A stretch of DNA of 64,000 nt, from positions 62,001 to 126,000 of the forward strand of contig NZ_JBOCEG010000006.1 in assembly GCF_050586465.1 (NCBI RefSeq), given 5' to 3'. Numbering within the stretch: position 1 is the stretch's first letter; every line of letters starts with the position of its first letter. The notes under the pieces are model-generated. The model was not told the origin of the DNA, searched no databases, and saw only the letters and a program-made list of their open reading frames with translations. Positions 23,960 to 32,688 of the stretch are shown one piece after another. The position numbers and the translations under genes are program-made. The stretch comes from CAJXYS01 sp913063035. Its GTDB lineage: Bacteria > Pseudomonadota > Alphaproteobacteria > Rhodobacterales > Rhodobacteraceae.

Positions 23960-25066
23960 ATGGGACCGTTCCCGCACGACGCCCCCAAGGCGACCATCAC
24001 CGGGGAAAACCCGGCCGGTACCGACGGCTTCGAATTCGTCGAATTCGCCCATCCCGATCCGCAGCAGCTGCGGGATCTCTTCACGAAGATGGGCTACAAG
24101 CACACCGCCACGCACAAGACCAAAGCTGTCGAGCTGTGGCAGCAGGGCGATATCACCTACGTCCTGAACGCGGAGCCCGGAACCCATGCCGCCGCCTTCA
24201 TCGAGGAACACGGCCCCTGTGCGCCGTCGATGGGCTGGCGCGTGGTCGATGCCGATCATGCCTTCCGCCATGCCGTCGACAACGGCGCCGAGCCCTACGA
24301 GGGCGCGGGCAAGGTCATGGACGTGCCCGCGATCAAGGGGATCGGCGGCAGCCTGATCTACTTCATCGACAAGTATTACGAGGCGAACCCCTACAACGCC
24401 GAGTTCGACTGGGTCGACAATGCCCACCCGGCCGGCGTCGGCTTCTACTACCTCGATCACCTGACCCACAACGTCCATAAGGGCAACATGGACAAGTGGT
24501 TCGGCTTTTACCGCGATATCTTCAATTTCAAGGAGATCCGCTTCTTCGACATCGAGGGCAAGTTCACCGGGCTCTTCAGCCGGGCGCTGACCTCGCCCGA
24601 CGGCAAGATCCGCATCCCGATCAACGAGGATCGCGGCGAGACCGGGCAGATCGTGGAATACCTCAAGCGCTACAACGGCGAGGGCATCCAGCACATCGCC
24701 GTCGGCACCGAGGACATCTATTCCGCCACCGACGCCATCGCGGAACGCGGGCTGAAGTTCATGCCGGCGCCGCCGGACACCTATTACGAGATGAGCCATG
24801 ACCGCGTGACGGGCCACGAAGAGCCGCTCGACAAGATGAAGAAGCACGGCATCCTGATCGACGGCGAAGGCGTCGTCGGCGGCGGCGAGACCCGGATCCT
24901 CCTGCAGATCTTCTCGAAGACGGTGATCGGGCCGATCTTCTTCGAGTTCATCCAGCGCAAGGGCGACGACGGGTTCGGCGAGGGCAACTTCAAGGCGCTC
25001 TTCGAGTCGATCGAACAGGACCAGATCGCGCGCGGCGTGCTCAAGACCGACACCGCCGCGGAATGA
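23960..25066 (+). CDS. hppD: 4-Hydroxyphenylpyruvate dioxygenase
   Basis: The 368-residue enzyme converts 4-hydroxyphenylpyruvate to homogentisate in tyrosine catabolism, using Fe(II). The vicinal-oxygen-chelate fold is duplicated. The iron ligands are visible in YYLDHLTHNVHKGN near residue 157 (His), EGIQHIAVGTEDIY near residue 237 (His) and FFEFIQRKGD near residue 316 (Glu). An AGGAGG ribosome binding site lies before the ATG. No homogentisate dioxygenase is adjacent. The divergent Lrp-type gene may be its regulator. Confidence 0.95.
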   Translation: MGPFPHDAPKATITGENPAGTDGFEFVEFAHPDPQQLRDLFTKMGYKHTATHKTKAVELWQQGDITYVLNAEPGTHAAAFIEEHGPCAPSMGWRVVDADHAFRHAVDNGAEPYEGAGKVMDVPAIKGIGGSLIYFIDKYYEANPYNAEFDWVDNAHPAGVGFYYLDHLTHNVHKGNMDKWFGFYRDIFNFKEIRFFDIEGKFTGLFSRALTSPDGKIRIPINEDRGETGQIVEYLKRYNGEGIQHIAVGTEDIYSATDAIAERGLKFMPAPPDTYYEMSHDRVTGHEEPLDKMKKHGILIDGEGVVGGGETRILLQIFSKTVIGPIFFEFIQRKGDDGFGEGNFKALFESIEQDQIARGVLKTDTAAE

Positions 25067-25103
25067 TCGCGGCCCGGCGGCGCGTGCCCACGGGCGCGCG
25101 CCG

Positions 25104-26705
25104 TCAGCCGCCCGCGCCGTAGAACCGCAGCAACTCGCGCACGGTCTCGAGCGTGTCGATCTCGGCCACCGGCTTGTCGCGCCGCCAGCGCGCCATGCGC
25201 GGAAAGCGCAGCGCGACGCCCGATTTGTGACGCGGGCTTTCCTGTATCCCTTCGAAGGCGATCTCGAAGACCAGGTCCGGGCGGACCTGGCGCACCGGGC
25301 CGAACCGTTCCGTGGTGTTGCGCCGCACCCAGCGCGTGATCTCGCGGAACTCGGCATCGGTCAGGCCGGAATAGGCCTTGGTCACCGGCACCAGCGCGTC
25401 GCCGTCGCGGACGGCGAAGGTGAAGTCGGTGAACAGGTTCGCGCGCCGCCCGTGGCCGGACTGGGCGTAGATCATCACCACGTCCAGCGTCAGCGGGTCG
25501 AGCTTCCATTTCCACCAGTCGCCCTTCCGGCGGCCCGCGCCGTAGAGGCCCGCGCGATGCTTCAGCATCACGCCCTCCGCGCCGCGGTCGCGGGCGGTCG
25601 CGCGGGTCCCGGCCAGCGCGGCCCAGTCCGCGAAAGGCAGCTCCGGGGCCAGCCGAACCGGGCCGCCGCCGGGCAGGCCCGCCAGCAGCGCCTCCAGCGC
25701 CGCGCGCCGTTCGGCGAAGGGGCGGTCGCGCAGGTCGATGCCGTCCCGCTCCAGCAGGTCGTAGGCCAGCATCACCGCCGGCGCCTTGGTCATTTGGGCC
25801 CTGGTCACGGTCTTGCGCCCGATCCGGGTCTGAAGCGCCTGGAAGGGCAGGGGGCGGTCGCCCTTCCAGGGCAGGATCTCGCCGTCGAGCACCGTGCCGT
25901 CGGGCAGCCGGTCGCGGGTCTCGGCGAACTCGGGAAAGCGGTCGGTGATCAACTCCTCGCCGCGGGACCACAGGAAATGTGCGCCGCCGCGCCGGATCAG
26001 CTGGCCGCGGATGCCGTCCCATTTCCAGTCGGCGAACCAGTCGCCGGGATCGCCGAGCCGCTCGGGCGCGTCCTCGAGCGGGTAGGCAAGGTAGAAGGGA
26101 TAGGGCCGCGACAGCGCCGCGGCCGGGTCTGCCGCGTGGATCAGCGCGTGGAAGCTGGTGGTGTCGGGGGTCCAGTCGCCCATCAGCCGGTGGGCGAGTT
26201 CCGCTTCCTCGATGCCGGTGGCGCGGGCCAGCGCGCGGGTCATCAGTTTCTGGCTCACGCCCATGCGGAACCCACCGGTCAGCAGCTTGTTGAAGACGAA
26301 GCGCTCGGTCGTCTCGAGCCGGTCCCAGGCATCCAGCACATGGGCGCGGCGGGCCGCCTCGTCCATCCCGCGCAACTCGGAGAGATACGCAATCCACGCG
26401 GTGAGCCCGGCATCGCTGCGGCGCGTGGGCGGGGGCAGCACGAGCGCGATGGTTTCGGCGAGATCCCCCACGATGGGGTAGCTTTCCTCGAAGAGCCAGA
26501 GCGGAATGCCCGCCGCTTGCGCCGCCCATTGGCGCAGAAGGGTCGTGGTCACCCCGCGTCGCGGCCGCCGCCCGGACAAGAGCGCGATGGTCCAGAGCCG
26601 GTCCGAGTCCGGCGCGGTCTCGAAATAGGCCGCCAGCGCCCCGACCTTGGCCGTGGTGCGCGTCGTCTGGTCGAGCCGCGTGAACAGGTCGGCGAAGGCC
26701 CTCAT
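25104..26705 (-). CDS. ATP-dependent DNA ligase of the ligase/exonuclease/Lhr cluster type
   Basis: The 533-residue protein has an N-terminal helical DNA-binding domain (RMGVSQKLMTRALARATG near residue 150). The nucleotidyltransferase active site is DWKWDGIRGQLI (about residue 230), where the Lys is adenylated. The DGEIL, EGVMLKHR and GDWWKWKLDP motifs follow, then an OB fold. This is the bacterial ATP-dependent ligase often called LigB or LigC-type, normally next to an MBL exonuclease, an Lhr-like helicase and a phosphoesterase. Here it overlaps the exonuclease by 4 bases. It probably acts in DNA repair. Confidence 0.92.
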   Translation of the reverse strand: MRAFADLFTRLDQTTRTTAKVGALAAYFETAPDSDRLWTIALLSGRRPRRGVTTTLLRQWAAQAAGIPLWLFEESYPIVGDLAETIALVLPPPTRRSDAGLTAWIAYLSELRGMDEAARRAHVLDAWDRLETTERFVFNKLLTGGFRMGVSQKLMTRALARATGIEEAELAHRLMGDWTPDTTSFHALIHAADPAAALSRPYPFYLAYPLEDAPERLGDPGDWFADWKWDGIRGQLIRRGGAHFLWSRGEELITDRFPEFAETRDRLPDGTVLDGEILPWKGDRPLPFQALQTRIGRKTVTRAQMTKAPAVMLAYDLLERDGIDLRDRPFAERRAALEALLAGLPGGGPVRLAPELPFADWAALAGTRATARDRGAEGVMLKHRAGLYGAGRRKGDWWKWKLDPLTLDVVMIYAQSGHGRRANLFTDFTFAVRDGDALVPVTKAYSGLTDAEFREITRWVRRNTTERFGPVRQVRPDLVFEIAFEGIQESPRHKSGVALRFPRMARWRRDKPVAEIDTLETVRELLRFYGAGG

Positions 26706-27703
26706 GCCTCGGCCTCGCCGCTGTCGATCTCTTCGCCGGTGAACTCGGTCTCGACGATCCGCGCGTCGTAGCCCTGTTCCGCCAGCCAGCGCGCGTAGAT
26801 CGCGGTGTAGCCGTGCGTGACGTAGACCCGTTCGGCCCCCGTGGCCGCGATCGCGGCGTTGAGGCCGGCCCAGTCGGCGTGATCGCTGAGCACGAAGCCC
26901 CGGTCCGCGGCGCGCCGGCGGCGCACGCCCCGCAGCGCCATCCAGCCCGAGACCATCCCGGTCGAGGCCGGCCCCATCCGCCGCATCCACGCCGAGCCGA
27001 GCGCGCCGGGCGGCGCGATCACCAGCGCGCCGGCGAAATCCTTGCGCGTCATCGCGTCGGTCACCGGCGCGGTCTCGGGCAGGGCGAGTCCCTGTGCGCG
27101 CAGGAGCGCGTTGGTATTCTCCACCGCGCCATGGGTCAGGATGGGCCCGATCCCGGCATCGATATTGGCAAGCACCCGCTGCGCCTTGCCAAGCGCGTAG
27201 GCCCCCAGGACCGCGACCCGGCCCTCGGCGGCGGTCGCGCGCCACCAGGCCTCGATCTCGGCGACGACCTCGGCCTGCGGACGCCAGGTGAAGACCGGCA
27301 GCCCGAAGGTGCACTCGCTGATGAAGGCATGGCAGCGCAGCGGCGCGAAGGGCGTGCTGAGCCCGTCATCCTCGGGTTTGTAGTCGCCCGAGACGACCCA
27401 GACCTCGCCCCGGTGTTCGAGACGGATCTGCGCCGAACCCGGCACATGCCCCGCTGGGTGGAAGGAGACGGTGATCCCGTTGATATCGAGCGGTGCGCCG
27501 TAGCCGAGGGTGTCGAGGGCGACGTCGCCCAGCCGGTGGCGCAGCACCGGCGCGCTGCCCTCGGTGCAGAGATAGCGGCCATGGCCCGGCCGCGCGTGGT
27601 CGGCATGGGCATGGGTGATCAGCGCCCGGTCCACGGGGCGCCAGGGGTCGATGTGGAAATCGCCTGCCGGGCAGTAGATGCCCCGCTCGGTAAAGGCCAG
27701 CAT
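26702..27703 (-). CDS. Ligase-associated metallo-beta-lactamase-fold DNA exonuclease
   Basis: The 333-residue protein has the metallo-beta-lactamase HxHxDH motif in ITHAHADHARPG near residue 31, with later zinc ligands in GHVPGSAQI near residue 87. SGDYKPEDDG and FVLSDHADW are the beta-CASP-like nuclease features. This matches the ligase-associated mRNA 3'-end-processing-like exonuclease family. It overlaps the ligase gene by 4 bases (ATGA at 26702-26705). It presumably trims DNA ends before ligation, but the activity is inferred from family and context. The start at 27703 fits the family N-terminus (MLAFTERGIYCPAGDFHIDP). Confidence 0.9.
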   Translation of the reverse strand: MLAFTERGIYCPAGDFHIDPWRPVDRALITHAHADHARPGHGRYLCTEGSAPVLRHRLGDVALDTLGYGAPLDINGITVSFHPAGHVPGSAQIRLEHRGEVWVVSGDYKPEDDGLSTPFAPLRCHAFISECTFGLPVFTWRPQAEVVAEIEAWWRATAAEGRVAVLGAYALGKAQRVLANIDAGIGPILTHGAVENTNALLRAQGLALPETAPVTDAMTRKDFAGALVIAPPGALGSAWMRRMGPASTGMVSGWMALRGVRRRRAADRGFVLSDHADWAGLNAAIAATGAERVYVTHGYTAIYARWLAEQGYDARIVETEFTGEEIDSGEAEA

Positions 27704-27820
27704 ATGTCTCTCCTCAGGGCAAACATAGGCCCGGCCGGGGCGGGGCCAAACCGCGGTTTCGGGCTTTCGCCCGGTCGCGGGCTCTGCTTCAATCGCGGCC
27801 AAGCAAGACAGGAGGAGACG

Positions 27821-28654
27821 ATGAAATACCTGCGCTATGGCGAGGCGGGGGCGGAGAAGCCCGGCGTCTTGGACCGCGAGGGGCGGATCCGCGATCTCTC
27901 GGGGGTGATCCCGGACCTGTCTGGCGACGTGCTCGGCCGGCTCGATGCGCTCGACGTCGCGGTCGAGGATCGGCCGGCGGTCGAGGGGACGCCGCGGATC
28001 GGTCCCTGTGTCGCGGGGGTCGGCAAGTTCATGTGCATCGGTCTCAACTATTCCGACCATGCCGCCGAGGCGGGGATGGAGCCGCCGTCCGAACCCATCC
28101 TCTTCATGAAGGCGACCTCGGCGATCTGCGGGCCGAACGATCCCCTGCGCCTGCCGAAGGGGTCGGTCAAGACCGACTGGGAGGTGGAGCTGGGCGTGGT
28201 GATCGGCAAGCCGGCGAAATACATCTCCGAGGCCGAGGCGCTGGATCACGTGGCCGGCTATTGCGCGGTCAACGACGTGTCGGAACGGGCCTTCCAGATC
28301 GAGCGGGCGGGCCAGTGGACCAAGGGCAAGTCCTGCGACAGTTTCGGCCCGGTCGGCCCCTGGCTGGTGACGCCAGACGAGCTGGGTGACCCGCAGGCGG
28401 TCGATCTCTGGCTCGACCTGAACGGCCAGCGGATGCAGAGCGGCAACAGCGCCAGGATGATCTTCACCGTAGCCCAGATCATCGCCTATCTGAGCGATTT
28501 CATGACCCTCGCACCGGGTGATATCATCGCCACCGGCACGCCGCCGGGCGTCGGCATGGGGATGGACCCCAAGCGGTTCCTCAGGCCCGGGGACGTGGTC
28601 GAGCTGGGCGCCGACGGGCTGGGCGTGCAGCGCCAGGAGGTCGTGGCGGACTGA
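27821..28654 (+). CDS. Fumarylacetoacetate hydrolase-family protein
   Basis: The 277-residue protein has the FAH fold with metal-binding motifs. FMCIGLNYSDHAAEAGME is near residue 69, FMKATSAICGPNDP near residue 91, VELGVVIGK near residue 123 and GDIIATGTPPGVGMG near residue 231. Such proteins include ureidoglycolate lyase-like and 2-keto-acid hydrolases or decarboxylases. The substrate is not certain and the context gives no clear hint, although the tyrosine pathway gene hppD is nearby. GGAGGAG precedes the ATG at 27821, and the frame open upstream is not homologous. Confidence 0.87.
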   Translation: MKYLRYGEAGAEKPGVLDREGRIRDLSGVIPDLSGDVLGRLDALDVAVEDRPAVEGTPRIGPCVAGVGKFMCIGLNYSDHAAEAGMEPPSEPILFMKATSAICGPNDPLRLPKGSVKTDWEVELGVVIGKPAKYISEAEALDHVAGYCAVNDVSERAFQIERAGQWTKGKSCDSFGPVGPWLVTPDELGDPQAVDLWLDLNGQRMQSGNSARMIFTVAQIIAYLSDFMTLAPGDIIATGTPPGVGMGMDPKRFLRPGDVVELGADGLGVQRQEVVAD

Positions 28655-28661
28655 ACGAGAT

Positions 28662-28681
28662 CCCGGGCGCGTTCGCCCGGG
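28662..28681 (+). terminator. Hairpin after the FAH-family gene
   Basis: CCCGGGCG (28662-28669) pairs perfectly with CGCCCGGG (28674-28681) around CGTT, 8 bases after the stop codon. Only CTTAACCCC follows, so it is a weak or rho-assisted terminator at best. Confidence 0.5.
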
Positions 28682-28750
28682 CTTAACCCCGGCGGCCCAG
28701 TCTGGACCGGCCGGGAATGTGACGGGCGGCTGGTCCATGTGTAACGCGTA

Positions 28751-29839
28751 ATGAGTGATCCGCAGATACCGGACGGGCCCGGGGCCGCGATGCGCGTCCT
28801 GATCGTCACGACCATGCGCAACGAGGCGCCGTTCCTGCTGGAGTGGATCGCCCATCATCGCGCCGCGGGCGTCACCGATTTCCTCGTCTATTCCAACGAT
28901 TGCGCGGACGGCACCGATCGGATGCTCGACCGGCTCGACCGGGAGGGCGTCGTGGTCCACCGCCCCCGGCTCGCCGCGGGCGAGCGCTCGGTGCAGTGGC
29001 AGGCCCTGGCGGATGCGTCGGACCATCCGCTGCGACGGGCCGCGGACTGGATCGCCGTGCTCGACTGCGACGAGTTCCTGAACCTGCGCGCGCCGCTGGC
29101 CACGATCCCCGAACTGATCGCCGCCGCCGGGCCGGCCGACGCGATCGCGCTGCGCTGGCGGCTTTTCGGCCATGACGGGCGCGTGGCGTTCACCGATGCG
29201 CCGGTGACCGGGCAGTTCCTTTCCGCCGCGCCGGACCCGTGCCCCTACCCGCTGCCGGCGAGTTTCTTCAAGACACTGTTTCGCGCGTGTCGCTTCGACG
29301 GCCTCGGCGTACATCGTCCGCGCGCGGCGACGGCGCCCGAGGCGCGGCGCTGGGTCGACGGGGGCGGCCGGGCGCTGCCGCCGGGCCTGGCCGCGGCGCA
29401 GGGGCGCATCCATCTCTGGGGTCTGCCCACGGGCACGGGGCTGGTGCAGCTCAACCATTACGCCGTCCGCGCGGCCGAGAGCTTCATGATCAAGCGCGAC
29501 CGGGGTCTGCCCAACCATCGCGGGCGCGCGGTCGACCTCGATTACTGGGTCGAACGCAACTTCAACAGCGTGCGCGACGACAGCATCGCCCGCATGGCCC
29601 CGGCCACGGCCGCGGAAGCCGCCCGGTTGCGGGCGCTGCCGGGGCTGGCCGACCTGCACGCCGCCGGCGTCGCCTGGCACCGGGCGCGGTTTCGCACCCT
29701 GATGCGCCGCCCGGACGAGGCCCGGCTGTTCGGCCGGCTCCTGCTGGCCGGTGGCAGCGCCACCCTGTCCGCGGCGGCGGCGCACCGGGTTCTGGCCGCC
29801 ATGACGGCGGCCGTCCGGGACGACGGTGCCGGGACATGA
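28751..29839 (+). CDS. Glycosyltransferase family 2-like protein
   Basis: The 362-residue protein begins with VLIVTTMRNEAPFLLEWIAH and VYSNDCADGTDRML, typical of the Glyco_tranf_2_4 type of GT-A glycosyltransferase. Its DxD-like site is AVLDCDEFLNL near residue 99. GLVQLNHYAVRAAESFMIK near residue 234 is another family-like motif. Cytosolic sugar transfer to a cell-surface polysaccharide is the usual role, but donor and acceptor are unknown. An in-frame ATG at 28790 begins exactly at the conserved core and could be the real start, because 28751 has no clear ribosome binding site. Confidence 0.82.
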   Translation: MSDPQIPDGPGAAMRVLIVTTMRNEAPFLLEWIAHHRAAGVTDFLVYSNDCADGTDRMLDRLDREGVVVHRPRLAAGERSVQWQALADASDHPLRRAADWIAVLDCDEFLNLRAPLATIPELIAAAGPADAIALRWRLFGHDGRVAFTDAPVTGQFLSAAPDPCPYPLPASFFKTLFRACRFDGLGVHRPRAATAPEARRWVDGGGRALPPGLAAAQGRIHLWGLPTGTGLVQLNHYAVRAAESFMIKRDRGLPNHRGRAVDLDYWVERNFNSVRDDSIARMAPATAAEAARLRALPGLADLHAAGVAWHRARFRTLMRRPDEARLFGRLLLAGGSATLSAAAAHRVLAAMTAAVRDDGAGT

Positions 29840-29874
29840 CCGGCGTGCACCCCCCGCGCAGCCCGGCCGATCGC

Positions 29875-29914
29875 GCGTCACAAAACTGAATCCGAACTGT
29901 CACAGACGCGTCAA
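29875..29914 (+). promoter_or_regulatory. Tandem Pho-box-like repeats upstream of phnC
   Basis: Four heptamers with 11-base period run GCGTCAC (29875), CTGAATC (29886), CTGTCAC (29897) and GCGTCAA (29908), each separated by 4 bases. The PhoB consensus half-site is CTGTCAT with 4-base spacers. The best 18-base site is 29897-29914, 44 bases before the phnC start. This suggests PhoB activation under phosphate limitation. Confidence 0.6.
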
Positions 29915-29958
29915 TCCCCGTCTCTAGAAGTGCGGGCAACCGACATGCGGGGGATTAC

Positions 29959-30786
29959 ATGCTTTTCAGCGTCAAGGGTCTGGTGAAGACCTTCGGCCGC
30001 AACACGGCGGTGGACAATGTCAGCTTCGACGTGGAGTCCAGCCAGATGGTCGGCATCATCGGGCGGTCCGGCGCCGGCAAGTCGACGCTTCTGCGGATGA
30101 TGAACCGCCTGACCGACGCGACGGCGGGCGAGATCCACTTCGAGGGGCGCAACGTCCTGACGCTGGACGGGGCGGCCAAGCGCGCCTGGCAGTCCGACTG
30201 CGCCATGATCTTCCAGCAGTTCAACCTGGTCCCGCGACTGGACGTGGTGTCCAACGTCGTTTTCGGCCAGCTCAACAAGCGCTCGACGCTGGCCACGATG
30301 TTCAACGTCTTCCCGCGTTCCGACATTCATCGCGCCATCGACATCCTCGACCGGCTCGGCATCGCCGAACACGCGGCCAAGCGGGCCGAGGCGCTGTCGG
30401 GCGGACAGCAGCAGCGCGTCGCCATCGCGCGGGCGCTGATGCAGGATCCGAACATCATCCTGGCGGACGAGCCCATCGCCAGCCTCGACCCCATGAACGC
30501 CCAGATCGTGATGGACAGCCTGCGCCGCATCCACGAGGAGGACGGCCGCATGGTGATCTGCAACCTCCACACGCTCGATACCGCGCGGCGCTACTGCGAC
30601 CGGGTGATCGGGATGCGGGACGGGCGGATCGTGTTCGATGGCCGGGCCGACCAACTGACCACGGGCGTCGCGCGCGACATCTACGGCGCCGACGCCGATT
30701 TCTCGGAAGAGGCGACCTCGACCAGCGTCGAGGCGCTCGACCGGACCCCCGGCAGTCCCGCAGCCGCGGCCGCGGCGACTGTCTGA
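29959..30786 (+). CDS. phnC: Phosphonate ABC transporter ATP-binding protein
   Basis: The 275-residue protein is an ABC ATPase with Walker A GRSGAGKST near residue 36, a Q-loop at MIFQQFNLVPRL near residue 83, signature LSGGQQQRVAIARAL near residue 146 and Walker B IILADEPIASLD near residue 168. LNKRSTLATMFNVFP near residue 107 is typical of PhnC. It powers phosphonate uptake with PhnD and PhnE. The C-terminal 20 residues are an Ala-rich extension. The gene opens the phn island behind the Pho-box-like array. Confidence 0.95.
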   Translation: MLFSVKGLVKTFGRNTAVDNVSFDVESSQMVGIIGRSGAGKSTLLRMMNRLTDATAGEIHFEGRNVLTLDGAAKRAWQSDCAMIFQQFNLVPRLDVVSNVVFGQLNKRSTLATMFNVFPRSDIHRAIDILDRLGIAEHAAKRAEALSGGQQQRVAIARALMQDPNIILADEPIASLDPMNAQIVMDSLRRIHEEDGRMVICNLHTLDTARRYCDRVIGMRDGRIVFDGRADQLTTGVARDIYGADADFSEEATSTSVEALDRTPGSPAAAAAATV

Positions 30787-30793
30787 CCCCAAC

Positions 30794-30811
30794 CCCGCGG
30801 GCCGCCGCGGG
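30794..30811 (+). other. Intercistronic hairpin between phnC and phnD
   Basis: CCCGCGG (30794-30800) and CCGCGGG (30805-30811) form a 7-bp perfect stem with a 4-base loop. It lies between the phnC stop and the phnD ribosome binding site. It may stabilise the downstream transcript; no T-run is present. Confidence 0.5.
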
Positions 30812-30833
30812 ACCACCAGACCGGAGACCGAAC

Positions 30834-31748
30834 ATGAAGAAACTGATCGCTGCTGCACTGACCACCACCGCGCTCGTGACCCCCGCCTTCGCCGACGACC
30901 ACGGCGGCATGGGGATCGAGGAATTCCGCATCGGCATCCTCGGCGGCGAGAACGCCCAGGACCGCATGACGTCGAACGAGTGCTTCCGCGCCAAGACCGA
31001 GGAGCTGCTCGGCGTGCCGACCAAGCTCTTTACCCCGGCCGACTATGACGGCGTGATCCAGGGCCTGCTCGGCGGCACCATCGACATGGCCTGGCTGGGC
31101 GCCTCGTCCTATGCCAAGACCTGGCTGACCGACCCCGAAGCGGTCGAGCCGGTGCTGGTGAAGGTCAACGTGGACGGCTCCTACGGCTACCACTCCATCG
31201 GCTTCGCCCGCAAGGACTCGGGCATCGCCTCGCTCGCGGACATGGAAGGCAAGACCTTCGGCTTCGGTGACCCGAACTCCACCAGCGGCTACCTGATCCC
31301 GTCGATCGAGATCCCGCAGGAAACCGGCGCCTCGATGGAATCGGGTGACTACTTCGGCGAGGTCAGGTTCACCGGCGGTCACGAGCAGACCATCGTCGCG
31401 GTCGCCAATGGCGACGTCGACGGCGGCGTTACCTGGGCCGACGGCCTCGGCGCCTGGGAAGACGGCTACAACTCGGGCGCGCTGCGCAAGGCGTCCGACG
31501 CCGGCCTCGTCGACATGAACGAGCTCGTGCAGATCTGGAAGTCCGCCCCGATCCCGGAAGGCCCGATCGTCCTGCGCAAGGACCTGCCCGAGCGCGTCAA
31601 GGTGGACATGACCGCGCTGATGGCCTCGCTGCCCTACATGGACGCCGACTGCGCCTACAACTTCATGGCCGGTGAGGCGCTGGGCATGATGCCGATCAAC
31701 CATGACGCCTACATCTCGATCATCGAGGCGCGCAAGTCGAAGATGTAA
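30834..31748 (+). CDS. phnD: Phosphonate ABC transporter substrate-binding protein
   Basis: The 304-residue protein starts with a signal peptide (MKKLIAAALTTTALVTPAFA). A periplasmic type-II binding protein fold of the PhnD family follows. Visible features are FRIGILGGENAQDRM near residue 26, GLLGGTIDMAWLGASSYAK near residue 80 and the late GLVDMNELVQIWKSAPIPEG. It captures phosphonates (and possibly phosphite or phosphate esters) for the PhnE1/E2 channel. Flanking hairpins on both sides of the gene suggest extra mRNA stability, as is common for binding-protein cistrons. Confidence 0.95.
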   Translation: MKKLIAAALTTTALVTPAFADDHGGMGIEEFRIGILGGENAQDRMTSNECFRAKTEELLGVPTKLFTPADYDGVIQGLLGGTIDMAWLGASSYAKTWLTDPEAVEPVLVKVNVDGSYGYHSIGFARKDSGIASLADMEGKTFGFGDPNSTSGYLIPSIEIPQETGASMESGDYFGEVRFTGGHEQTIVAVANGDVDGGVTWADGLGAWEDGYNSGALRKASDAGLVDMNELVQIWKSAPIPEGPIVLRKDLPERVKVDMTALMASLPYMDADCAYNFMAGEALGMMPINHDAYISIIEARKSKM

Positions 31749-31764
31749 GCGGCTGACCGCACCT

Positions 31765-31793
31765 GGGACCGGGCCCCTGGCGGGCCCGGTCCC
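31765..31793 (+). other. Strong intercistronic hairpin between phnD and phnE
   Basis: GGGACCGGGCCC (31765-31776) pairs perfectly with GGGCCCGGTCCC (31782-31793) around a 5-base loop, 16 bases after the phnD stop. No T-run follows. This is a typical 3'-protecting or attenuating structure that raises binding-protein output over the permease genes. Confidence 0.7.
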
Positions 31794-31819
31794 GCCATAT
31801 CCGGGGACCCCAGTACACC

Positions 31820-32686
31820 ATGGCCGATATCACCGCAGGCGCCGGGCGCGGCGCAGAGGACATCCGCGACGCCTACATGGCGATGACGCGCCGCAAGCGC
31901 ATGTATGGCGGCATCATCCTGGCCATCTTCGTGGTGCTGATGGTCTCGGGCTTCCGGCTGGCCGACGGACGCAACGCCGGCGGGTTCTGGGACGGCATCA
32001 GCAATATCTTCCAGTTCCCGTCCGAGGTCGTGGCCGAGGCCGCGGAGAACGCGGCCAACCTGCCGGGGCTGATGTGGAAATTCCTGCCCTCGCTGATCGA
32101 GACGCTCAACATCGCGGCGGCCTCGACGCTGATCGGGGCGATGGCGGCGGTCGTGCTGTCGCTGCTCTCGACCCGCGGGCTGGCGCGCTGGCCGCGGCTC
32201 GTCGGGCTGTTCCGCCGGATCATGGACATCATGCGCGCCATTCCCGAGATCGTCATCGCGCTGGTCCTGATCTTCATCCTGGGCGGCGGACCGGTGCCGG
32301 CCATGATCGCCATCGCCTTTCACACGGCCGGCGCGCTGGGCAAGCTCTTCTCCGAGGTCAACGAGAACGCCTCGCTTCAACCGGTCGAGGGGCTGCACTC
32401 GGTCGGCGCCAACTGGACGCAGCGCATGTGGCTGGGCGTCATCCCGCAGGTCGCGCCGAACTATCTCAGCTACGGGCTGCTGCGCTTCGAGATCAACATC
32501 CGTGCCTCGGCCATTCTCGGCTTCGTCGGGTCGGGCGGCATCGGCTACGACCTCAAGAACGCCTTCAGCTGGGGGCAGGGCCGCTACGACGAGGTCGCCG
32601 CGATCTTCATCCTGCTGTTCCTGTCGATCGTCTTTTTCGACCAGCTGTCGAGCCATTACCGCAACAAGCTGATCGGGAGGGCCTGA
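31820..32686 (+). CDS. phnE: Phosphonate ABC transporter permease PhnE1
   Basis: The 288-residue protein is a PhnE-type permease with about six membrane segments. The ABC permease EAA-like loop is near residue 206 (WTQRMWLGVIPQVAPNYLSY), and RAIPEIVIALVLIFILG near residue 139 matches the family. It forms half of the membrane channel with PhnE2. Its ATG follows the phnD hairpin, and phnE2 begins 2 bases after its stop. Confidence 0.93.
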   Translation: MADITAGAGRGAEDIRDAYMAMTRRKRMYGGIILAIFVVLMVSGFRLADGRNAGGFWDGISNIFQFPSEVVAEAAENAANLPGLMWKFLPSLIETLNIAAASTLIGAMAAVVLSLLSTRGLARWPRLVGLFRRIMDIMRAIPEIVIALVLIFILGGGPVPAMIAIAFHTAGALGKLFSEVNENASLQPVEGLHSVGANWTQRMWLGVIPQVAPNYLSYGLLRFEINIRASAILGFVGSGGIGYDLKNAFSWGQGRYDEVAAIFILLFLSIVFFDQLSSHYRNKLIGRA

Positions 32687-32688
32687 GC

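Noticed and set aside
26702..27703. MBL-fold protein considered as PhnP
   Set aside because: It is longer than PhnP, is coupled to a DNA ligase and has nuclease-type features, so the ligase-associated exonuclease call fits better.
26702..29881. Long minus-strand frame extending upstream of the exonuclease
   Set aside because: Only the part up to 27703 matches the exonuclease; the rest is antisense to the FAH-family and glycosyltransferase genes.
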